Of a stretch of DNA of 64,000 nucleotides, positions 47,901-59,900 are shown in pieces; within the stretch, counting starts at the first letter, position 1; each line of letters starts with the position of its first letter. The notes beneath the pieces were generated by a model that was not told where the DNA came from, searched no databases, and saw nothing but the letters and a program-made list of their open reading frames with translations. The position numbers were made by a program, and so were the translations under genes. Source of the DNA: Hetaerina americana (lineage: Eukaryota; Arthropoda; Insecta; Odonata; Calopterygidae); assembly GCA_022747635.1 (NCBI GenBank), contig JAKTNV010000005.1, forward strand, positions 38,467,738 through 38,531,737, given 5' to 3'.

Positions 47901-50900
47901 TCCTCCTTGTTAGAAAGCCCATGCCCTTCTCCCTCATCTGACAGTGATGGAACAGAAATATCATCTTCTTTTGAAAACCAGCTTGATTCTGATTCCAGTG
48001 CCAATGCTCCTGCTGTGGAGTCTTCTGTTTGTGTAGAAGCAAATGCAGAATTTGCAGATGGGAAACAAATAGATATGTATGTTGATAAAGTTACCCCTGT
48101 GGAAAACAAGACTGATTTATTAAGGGGATCAGTGGAAGAGGACCAATATTCAATGCAAGCTTCCTTTCCATTAGATGAATGTGGCACTGATCAGTCTCGT
48201 GTAGATTTTTCATCAGATGATGATGAAGAAGCAGTGTTGGGGAACTCAGATGATCCTGATCTGAGTAACCCAGCTCCAGAGACAATGAAACCACCTAGTT
48301 CTAATCAGCTTACCACTTATGCTGAAGAATATAAAAAGAAGTACAATTGTTCAGCTTTTCCAAAGTCACTTAGAGAATTGCAGAATTCTAATAAGGATAT
48401 AACTTTGGAGGAAGTCATAAAGAAAAGACAGTGGACTCCTTCTCTGATGCTGAAGTTCTTCCACCCATGTCTTACATCAGCAGAAGTTGAAGAAAATTTG
48501 GTGCTTACGATATTGAATTTACTTCAGAAAGACTGGCTTGCAGCATTACCTATGGTGAAGGCTCTTGTAAACTATTTAGGTATGTCCATTTTCCTTGATA
48601 ATGTCATTTTATTATTAGCATGCTCGAGGTAATACATTTGGTATTAGTTGTTTCATTTTTAAAAATTGTGATATTAATTTGAAAAAAACAAGTGTTCATC
48701 TTGTACAAGTTGGCTGTCATTAGATTGGTTTGGTTATGGGTCTGTACTAATTTCTCTTCCAGGCTTTCCATTGTGTTTTTTCATAAGATGTTTGTGCATC
48801 TTAATTCATGTGTGGCAGATGTTATTGTTATGGCCTCTTTCTATGCGGGTAGCTTAAAAAGTGCATGTATGAAAGACAACTGCTGAATTTTTAATTTTAT
48901 ATTTCAACTCAGTCTCCTTTTCAGCTTACATCATTTCTTTCCAGTTTGTCTATCTCTATCAAATAATGTGATAGTTCCAACTCTGCAAAGTAGGCATTTT
49001 TGTTCTTCAATCATCTTCTTGTTTGATTGAAATCATCTTCCTGTGAGCCATTTTCACATAATGAAGAACTGGTAGTAGTCTGTCGGAGCCATAGCTAAAG
49101 AATGAGGAGATTGGGAATGAGTTTGAATCGTAACTTCATCCATTTTGTTGACAAAAATTCAGAGGTGTTAGTTTTATTCCTTATTAAGGATTTCAGAAGT
49201 AGTGACCTCAGCAAGGTATCCAGAATTAATCATCATCAATTGTCCTCTGGCCACTCCAAAAATGTTTAAATCACTTATAATCAAAGTTTCAGCTTCCATT
49301 TGTTATCACATATCTCTTTTAGTCTCCTGTGATGATTTACCTTTCATAAAGATTAGCACATTCTCTTTCAGTCATTTTCTGAAAAATACTCGACTTGCTC
49401 GGTTCAAACAAATAGCAAACACCGTAGTACATGGACCGATCTTGCTGTAACTTAGTGTTCCTTTGAGAGTTGCTACTAATTGAAAATAATTTTCATATAC
49501 ACCAGTAGTGCCATCTCCCTGGTTTTGCGCTGAATTTTCAAACTTCCTCTGAATTATTGTACCATCTCATGCACTCCCTCAAATGAATTTTTACTAGACT
49601 TGTGCCTTAGTGCAGAAATATTGACTATACAGCATTGAAACTTGTGCAGAACTATAAGGCATTGTCCTTTTCTTTCCATTGATAAAGTTTTAATATGACT
49701 GAATTGATTCTAATGTCACCACTGTTGATTGATTCCTATTCAGGCGTACAATTTTAGTGAAACAACTCCACCTCTTTTTTAGACTTTTGTTTTTTTTTCC
49801 CTGAAATAAACAATCTTCTAAGGGATGGGCTATGTCTATAACTTGTGTTTAAAATAAAACTTATGGTCAGGTTAGTACTTAATTTTTTTTTCACATATCC
49901 ACAGGCAGTGGAACTTAGTACAGCAAGCGTAATTCATTCCGGGATCTTTCTTGTCAAGCAAAACACTCATTTAATGAAACAATTTTTCGCCTTATAAATT
50001 AATGTAAAATAGGTTAATGCACATCATGCTGAAAAAATAAATTATGTACCATCTTTATTCAATAAAATTGTGTATACGTTGTTTAGGATTGTGGATAATA
50101 TTTATCTTCTATTGCGGAATGAACCAACCTGGAATGCGCACTCAATTTGTAGAAACAGAAAAGAATCAAACAATGAGTAATTATTTATGATACATTCCAA
50201 TCCTGGAGGCATTTGTTTTTATCGACGCTTCATAATTTCATAGAAATGTGTCTTGGAATAATCATTTATTTAATTTCTAGTGTGCATAGCCACTGATTTA
50301 TTAATGGGATGCTTAGCGCATATGGTATGATGAAACAGTTTCCCATGACCTCCACATCCCATGTAGGACTTGACACTCCATTTAAGGCTCAAGGATTTCA
50401 TGAATGATAAGCAAGAAAGGGTTTAATTTTCAAATTGTCTCTTGCATTATCACAAAACAGCAGTGTGAGATGGCCTTTTATCGGTGTATGGCTAGGCAAT
50501 TCATTCTCCTCTGTTGTTACGTGTACATACATAAGTTCACGTCAGCATCTTCTTCCAGAAGAGACCAGTCTCGTCACAATTAATAATCAGGTACTGCAGG
50601 TAATGCTCAGATTCTATGAGCTTCTTGAAGTTACAGACGAAGTTCTCTGCTGTATTTGAGTCGAATCTTGCTCCTTCGCTATGTCTCACAATGCCATGGA
50701 TGACAGTTCTTCTCTTAAACTTCTTGAACCACGCTCGGCTTTCCTTAAATACTTCTTTGGTCGTTAATGATCCTGGCGTCTTCTTAACAAGGTCGGCAAA
50801 ATTACTTAATGGCATTCTTACAAATGATGTTCTTGTTTATAATGTCGCATTGCAATGGCTTTTCATTTATCCATATGAGAACTAATCTTTCAATATCCTA

Positions 50901-53900
50901 GAGAATGCTTAACCATTGAGTGGATGTTCTAATCCATCCATTTGAAACAAATATATCTTTTAATTTTGTCCACATACTTCAGGATAGTACAAATTGCTGA
51001 TGTAGATCGATTATGTGTGCTTACTAGATCAACCATGCTCAAACCTTACTTATATTTTTTCAATAAATTTTACTTTTCCATTTTACTGTTATATTTATTC
51101 TCTTGTTGATGTCTTCTTGCAGCTTTTTCTTCAGGGATAATTTTCAAAGTATGCCCATTATATTATTTAACTTTGCCCAAAAAAATCACGAATAAGGTGT
51201 CAGAATCCAAGTTTGGAAAATGTGAGATCACTAGCAACCCTAAGATGCTAGGAGAACGAGTGTTAAACGTAAACTATCAACATGCAGGCAATCATTCTGG
51301 GAATTCGCCTCTCCCCACTCCATTAAAAGTCACCGTCGAGGTATCTCCCACAGTTCCTGGAATTTCCACTAACTGCTCTGTGTCATTTTTCCCATGATTT
51401 CCATTTTCGACAAACTGTAAAAACAAGGAAAACAGAAACTAACATAACTGGCACCATACGCACAGCTCGACAGGCCTCCAAGCACAGACAGCTCATTGGG
51501 TCTCCGGCAACTAGCGTCACTAGTGGGCGGGGCTCTAGTCCACATCATGGCTGCCAGATTGCACCAGTTTGCCTATTTATTGGATAGTCTTAGTATTTGA
51601 GAAACTGTACTGTGTTACGGAAAAGTCTTAGGCACCAGACAATTTTGAATGAATGTTGGGATTTTTTGTAATGAAGCACTAGGTATGACTTATTAATTCA
51701 TCTCATGTACATAGTGCACACAGATAGAGGAACACTTGAGTGAGCATGATAAATTCTAATGAACTATAAATGGATGTATTTCATGAACCATGATTTAATG
51801 AGTGATCATTATATAATTTGTATTTTAGTGATTGAAGTCCTGACTTCCAATAAGTTTTGTTTTTCATCCTTTATTTTCAGAGTCCAATGTTTTCATCGAA
51901 TTGATGAGTTATCCAGAGTACACACTAATGAAAAAAGCTATAAGCACTTTGGTGTTTAATGTAATGCTGAAAATGATTATGTCTGAAGAGTGGCAAGATG
52001 CTTTCAACCTATTGAGCATAGCCAATGACGCCAGTCTTCCATTAATTAGTTCAGAGGTATTTTTTTCAAGTCTTTATTTATTTTGGTCATTAGGTTTGCT
52101 TGAATTATATTTTGGTGTAATTTTGTATCCATGCAGGCTTTTTATTTATATTTAATCATTAATGTCAACTTGAGTTTCTCTTTGCTGGAATAGATTTCAT
52201 TAGCATTTCCTCTATTTGGCTGCAGTGAGTAGTGTTAAATGTAAAAATGCCATTTTCTCATTACTTTTCTAGCTCATAATATGTTCAAGGAGCTGAAAAT
52301 CCTCCTTTTTTGTAATGTGTGTACTCCATATCTTGGGTGTAAGTTCCTTCACTGTTACTGAGTGCTTTCACTGACTTTTTACTTTTGTCATTAACTTGAA
52401 TAGAAGGTTTTGTACAAGTTGAAAAAGCTGATTTCTGATTCATGGCCTTATTTCTACTCTAGTAGAAGTACATAAAAATCAAGTAATTAATTAACTTACT
52501 ATGATTAGTCTGTGAAGAGCTAGTGCTCACATTTCACATATTTGTAATTACAGTAAAACATGAAGCTGGAGATACGTAGGGGAAATTTAGCTTTGTTAGT
52601 AAAATACAAGGGGAGATGGAAAGATAGCAGGGAATATTCTGTGCAATATATGAAACCAACTAGAGATAATAATTGATGGTGGTCCTGGAAGGAAAGTGAT
52701 ATGGGATTGGACTGCTGTGGTGGAAGGAAGAGATTGGAGAGTGTGGTTTAGAAATAAGTAATTATCAGAGGGAGACAACGATAATTTTTAGGCTTAATGG
52801 CTTGCCTAGTTTAAGCATCATAAAAATAAGTTGGCATGCAAACTCCAAGTGACACTATTCCTAGAAAGCCTTTCATTAGCAAGCGTATGAAATTCTCACT
52901 GTTTCATTTTGCTTAAATTTTCACTCACAATTGAACTTAGGAAAACCAAGAGAAATAAAGAAAATTATTCAATATTAGGCAAAAGTGATAGTCGATTATG
53001 CTCAACCCAACTCAACCTATTCACTTGCATTATAATAGTAGAAAATAAAAGGTCCTGTCTACTTATGAAATCTTTGCCTCTCAATACAAATTTCTATTGA
53101 CCCAGAGACCATATACAACCTGCTCCCCTGGTGGTACTACAGATGTTATTGGGTTCGTGGTATAAGTGTCTCAATCTGTCTTGAGATACAATTAGCAGGT
53201 AGTTAGGCAGTCGGTCCCTTTTGTAAAAGGTGTTATTTTTCTAGTGAAACTAAAATAAGATGTTGAAGTTATGCAAAAATTATATTCATGTGTGGAAAAG
53301 GACCATTCAAATGTAAGTATGTTGGTAGAAATGAATTTAAATGATTTAATAAATGAATTTCCAGATAAAAAATTAAGAAATTTTAGTATGAAAACACCCT
53401 TTATGTGGTGGCCAAATTAAAAAGTGAGAACTGCTGATTTTAGGGGCAGAATAAAATTGGAGATGGTGAGGTTCAAACTCGGTAAATAACATCTAGTGTT
53501 GGAAACGTAACCTCTTAGTTAATTCATCTGTTAGAATATTTATCCACTGTAATATGTTGGTGCAAATTAACTTTTTCATTTTCAAGTAAAAATAGCTAGA
53601 AAACTACGCATTAAAAGAAATATTGTGTTAAAAATTTATAGTTTTTTTCATTCCATCAAGTTTTGTAGTGGTCCGCTGAGCCCCATCCTCAAAAGAATTA
53701 TTCAGAAAAACGGGTGGTTAATATAATTTCTGGGGGGGTAGCCCAGGTTTAGTGTTTCTGCCTATGAAGCTAAAGGTAGCTGGTTCCATTCCTGAAATCA
53801 GCAAAAATTTTTCAACTTGGAAAAAGTTTGTTAATGGTTATTTGGAACTAGGCAATGGCACATTAACAGAAAAAATTACTGCAATGGTATTTCGAAACCA

Positions 53901-56900
53901 GGCAACGAGAAAAATTGACTCCTACTATAAAGTTACTCTGAACCAATGGTGAAAGGCAATACAGGTGGCACAGACCGAGTGGGTCAGCCCAGCATCAGCT
54001 GCCACAGCTGCGGGCGAGAGTGAAGGTCATGGTATCAGCCGCAGTACTGCGATGTGGAAGGCAATGGGAAACCACCACATTATTCTCCCTAGAATATGCA
54101 GCCTTGCATTCAAATAGAGAATAATGTAGTAGCTGCAGTAAACCAATCCAAGGATTGAAATACTGATGATGATTATGATGATACAATTTCTATATCTTGT
54201 TTCTAATGTTCACCTTTATTATTTCAGGGTTTTATTGAGGAAAAGATGAGCCAGACAAGGAAACTTTTATTCCTCTCCGAAATATGTTTTCGTGTTGATA
54301 AAATGAAAGAAGCTATTTATTTTCTCAGACGTAAGTTCCAGATGTTTATGTAAGGGAGGGTAAATAATAGTTTGAAAAATTCATCCACATCAGTCAAACA
54401 ATTTTTCTTGTTTTAAGAGCATATTTATAATATTCTTTATAATTTCCTATAAAAACAAGCTACAAATTTTAGTTTCCTTGAACAGTATGCATTATCTTTT
54501 AATCACAAAATAATTGTTCAAATTTACCTATTAATATCCAGATGAGTGTGCATGCAATAATAGAAAGCTAATATGTTGCATTTTGCTATGGGAAAGTTTG
54601 ATAATATTTTATGTTACAATAAGTTCAAATATAACATTTTAAATAGGGTGATAACATTATTATATAGAGATTGAATTTTAACCTTGAAAAGTTTAAAGAT
54701 CTGATCAAATGTAGAAGAATTATAGTATTCATTGGACAAATTAGTCTATTATTCAATCGTTAATCAACCAGGGTGTTTTGACTAACTGGAAACCTTGTAT
54801 GTTTTGGAGAAATTGATTTTTGACATTGGAGTGATCCTCACCTATTATTTTGAAGATCCTAATCATTCATGCCTAGGTGTGTCTGTTCTTTCTTGACCTG
54901 AATATTAGCCAAGTTCATTGGTTCAGATTTTACGTTACCAAAAATTATTTATCACTCAGTTGCTTTATGTTTACTATGCCTCTTCCTACCTTTTTGTCCA
55001 ATATTTAGACCAACCCTTGCTAGCTCTATTTCCCTCTCTTGTATATTACTCTGTAACTATCGCTCCAGCAATCCGTACTGTCTTTTCATCTCAACTCACA
55101 CAACCCTAAAATATCTACTTTTTCCTCTCTCCATCTCATGTTTAATATTTTGTAATTTCCATGTTCTTAACATCATCCTAACATTCCAAATCCTTCCTCC
55201 TACTGGTTTAAGTCCTCTTCCATGTCTTTTTTCTGCTGTTCTGTTGATTCCGTTTTGCTAGAATTTGGTGTGATGACATCCAAGGAATGCCTGCCCCTCC
55301 TGCTGGCTGATGTAGGACACCATGCTTTGGCTGGTGTCACTTTCTTTCCAGCACTCATTCATAAATAGGTCATGTAATTTATTAGGGTAAATAATTGAGC
55401 TGGTTTCCCATTACCTTCCTCAATAGTGATTTTAATGTGACACCATTTTTTCATATGGCCACCATGCTGGAGTGAGGTGTCTTTGCACTCATCTCACTGA
55501 GGGACACACAGTGGGGACTACCTTTGGGGTGGCTCTTACCTTTCAACCTATCTGGCATGGAGCAGTTAACATTGCTCTTGCCAGCACAGCTCTATGGATC
55601 CTGAGAGCACACAAACCCTCATACCCCTTCAAAATTTCACTGAAGGGGACATGGCATTGTGGGAATTTTTTAGTCGTTTAAGCATTTTCTATGAAAAAAT
55701 TAAAGAATTGGAGTCCAATCTTTCTTCGTTGTATGCTGTTGTTTTGTGTTTAAAATATGGGCATTGACTCACTTACTTGTGTGTATTTGACATTGACTTA
55801 GTGAGTCCCTTAACCAAAATACTACCACTCTTATTTTTATTTAACTGTGTTTGTGTATGTGGTTTAATGATATGCAATGGTAATTTTTTTTTGTTTTCTT
55901 TGGAACAGAGGGGGATTTATTTAAACCAGCACCTATTCAGTGGGCTTATGACAGTTTTGATGCAGATTTTGAGGTACGGGTGACTTTCCTTACAAATTTG
56001 ATTTGCAGATTGGCACTTGAGGGTCATTCTGATCTAGCACCAGAAACTTACCTTGAGATTTACAGTTATCAAAACAGTGTGTTCACACCAATTGGTGAGT
56101 AGAAGTGTTGACTATAATTTCCTAACTGTTTTCAAAGTTACATTATGTTACATCTTAAATAACATTTTTCAGTAATATACCAGGCTATCAGCAATTTTAA
56201 ATGTTTTATTTAAAATCAAAATGATTATTTCATTTGTATTTCCTGATTGAAATAAATGCGGAAACTTAATTTTGATCAAAAAAACCGTGCATGCACATCC
56301 AGGTTTTGTTACATTTCAGCATAATCTTGCAGTTCTTGAGTTTGTACATATACTGTCAGGAAGAGGAGGTAGAGGAGTAGCAGAAGAGGGAAGGAGCTCT
56401 TTTTGTTTACAACATTAGGCTATAAAATGAGCTAAGAATCTGATTTTTAGTTTGGCAGTGGTCAAATGAAGGAAAAAACACTTCTTGTTAATTCAGTCAT
56501 GGTTGTCCTGTGGGAAAGTGGGTTGGAGGTGTAGTCTGGTATTGAGGAGGGGGGATTTGTGAGGATATAAAATGCCATTACCCAACAAAGGGTTTCTTCA
56601 TGCATTCATAATTATTTCAAACTGTTCCAAGTTTGTTAAGATTGGATCACTTGACTTGATGATGTAAGATAATGGCCTTAAAATTGCTGGATTATTTTTC
56701 TTCAAAAGGGTTTTCAGCAAGCAGGGACTTAAATTACTTTTTGGGAAACAACTTTTGTACTCTCTAATCCTTTCCTTAAATGTCCTCCCTCTTTTAGTTA
56801 TAAATACAGCAGTAAATGCCTTTAGTTGCTAAACCTCATTTCTGTGTGATTCATTTGTTTTGTTTTTATTGTGTGAAATGAGATTTTGTTTAAGTTTTGT

Positions 56901-59900
56901 ATTATTTTTAAAGTTAATATCCCATTTTTACTCCCAGGAAACTGCAAATTAATCATGCTGTCTAACCATAAAATGTATCAGCATCCTAAATGTGTCTAAC
57001 CATAAAATAGTCCGGTATCTTCCTTAGTCCCCCGGCATTTTTCATGTATATGTATGCCTTTTGTGGTACCTAAACCAAGTGTTTGTTATAATTAACCCCT
57101 GTGTCCAGCAGAATTCTATTTATTTCTCCCTGAGGTCCTGTGTGCTGCCAACCACTCCCTATGAGTGGTTGGCAGCATATAGACTGAACAATGACCATGA
57201 TCTTTGGTTTACCTTTTACTTTTACTAATAATTTTCTATTAGTCACTTGCTCTTTGTTTTCTATGCCTGTTCTTAATTTGTAGTTCAGTATTATTGCCAC
57301 CCTCACTGACTCTTCCAGTCCGCTGTGTATCACACTGTAACTCTCTCTTTAGTAATCCCTCCTATTCTTCCTTCTCACCTCGCACAAAACTAAAACATTT
57401 ATATATCCTTTCTCCCTCACCCTTGTAATATTTTCTAATTTTCCCTCAACATTGTTGTAACATTCCATGTCCCTAGTCTAACTAATTTGGTCCTTTTCTG
57501 TCTTTTTTGCTGCCACTGTCGCTTTTGCTTTGCAAGATTTTTGTGAGATGATGGCCATGAAAGCCTTGCCTCTTCAATTGCCAGGCATGGCTCATGGCTG
57601 TTTCCCATACTTTCTAGGATAAATTCTTATAATCCTGGCCATCGTCGGTTCATGGAATAATAATTAACGTAGTTTCCAGTTGCCTTCCTCTATAGTGTTT
57701 TTAACATGACTCCATCACTCACTAACCCCACTGAGGTCGGATGCCTTTGCAGCCCCCTCACTGAGGAACAGGTGCTGGGTGGACTACCTTTTGTCTGGTT
57801 TCTGCCCGTTGACCTGTCTGGCATGGGTGACCCTACCTTGAGCAATTATCATTGCTCCCTCCAAGCACAGCTCTAGGGGTCATCAGAACGCAGAAGTCTT
57901 TCAGCCACATCAATTTTGTTTTGCATGGGTAGAGCATACAGGAATATCACTGAAGAATTGACATATATCCGGGGTATTATGTGAATTTGTCTTACCATTT
58001 TGAAATGGTAACTTTATATTCCCAGACCGCATTTTTCCAAGTGCTGAACATTGCCAGCATATATGAACCTCTGAGGACTATTTCTTCAGTTATTGTTGAT
58101 TTGAGATATTGCATGGGTAATTTAGAAGAGCCATCACAGAAGTTGAAATGAGTAGAAAATATGAAGTATTTATATCTTCCAAGAAACTGTGGGAATGGCA
58201 CAACAGTAACTTTTAATGGAGTCATCCGCTGAGTGTGCATTACAATACAATTTCCGCGGGTATAAAGCATTCGCCTTGCCTGGAATTTGTGTGTGTGTGC
58301 ATTCAAATTGTTGCGTTGTAATTCACACTTAGCGGATTACTCTGTTAAAAGTTACTGTTGCGGCATCTCCCGCAGTTTCTTGGAATTTGTCAAAGGCAAA
58401 ACATTATTGCGTTTGAAGTTGGCTTTAACCTCATGAACTCTGGTGCTCCACGCAAGACTATGAATATCTGTGATATTGTATGCACGGAATTTCATTACAT
58501 AATCATGTTCCTCTGAAGCACCCAAAATTTCAGAGTGTAAGAGACGCGTTGATAGCGTAAACACTTGGCCCGGTCAAGGCGAATGATTTTTACCCTCTGA
58601 AATTGTTGCATCTTCATAGTTTATGCTAAAGGAGCACAAAATATTTAGAGAAAACTTAGTATTCAAGCAGGCAACATAAATGATTGTTACATGTTATCAT
58701 TAATATGGATTTTTTTTTGGGTTTTTGCACTAGCAAGTTCTAATTTTTTATCTAATTTTAGCTTCTAATTCATTTTAATGTATAAATGTAAGAATAGGTG
58801 TTGATACATTTTTTTCTTTTCAGATCTTCTTTCACAAGCAAATCAAGTCATAATATGTGCTCTCAATGGAGGATTTAGTAGCTTGGCACATGATGTATAC
58901 TTGACCCTGTCAGATGTTTATGTTCTTCCAAAAGTTACCCTCAGGGCTTTGCTTTGCGGCCTTGTTGATGCAGATTGTAAAATTCTAGCAAAACCAATTT
59001 TCGAAATATTGCGTGAAAATGGTTTTTACCCCAATTTCAAGGTAAGATTTTAAAAATGTGTTTCTATTTAAAAATGTGTAGGCCACTCACACGTCTCATC
59101 GCACATGAATTTGAAGTAGAATTTCTCTCATGCAGTGAAACTGCATTATTTCAGCATTTAAGGGGCCAAAGAATAAGACCTCAAAATAAAATTTAAAATT
59201 TTTTTGATTCCATATTTTTCATTTAACTTATTGGCAGAATAGAGCAAATATCTTATTGATAAAATCTTGCTGTCAGCAGAATGAAGTGCTTTTTTCTAAA
59301 TAAACCAAAGGTGAATGCAATCGTTCTGAAAAGCTTTGTAACTGCTGTATCTGCAGGAGTATGGTATTTAAAGTCTGAAATTAGGTCATTGAAATTTTTC
59401 ATGGGAAATGCAATCGCCTTTATTTTTTAAATTCACTTTTTTAAAATATCTTGTTTGTGTATTTCAGTTTGACCATTGATTTGTGGTACGTTATAACAAA
59501 ATGAATACTTCATTGTAATGACAAATTTATGACTTATGTGGGTAGGGTTGTAATCCTTTAATGATAAACTACATTGAATATGGGTAAATAAAACTGTCGG
59601 TTACTGGCTGGTTTAATGGCTACACCCTTTTAGATTTTATTTAAATGGGGCCTATATAATTGAGGAGATATTTTTTGGGAACTTTCAGTGGTTGGATAAT
59701 CTGCATTATTATCATGAGCATTTCCATTTTGTAATCTCTATGAATCAAAGAAAGTTCAACATCAATATTAGTCATACAGTATACCTTAAAAAATATTCAC
59801 TCAGAGGGTGGAAGAAAAGTACTGATGGTGTAAAAATTAGTATACAAATCAGAGATAATTTTATATTTTTTTAAAATTTTTATTAGGAGAAACAATTGGT

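Noticed and set aside
51601..51650. Tc1-like terminal repeat (GTCTTAGGCACCAGAC)
   Set aside because: Only one end is visible and no transposase or second terminus could be found nearby.
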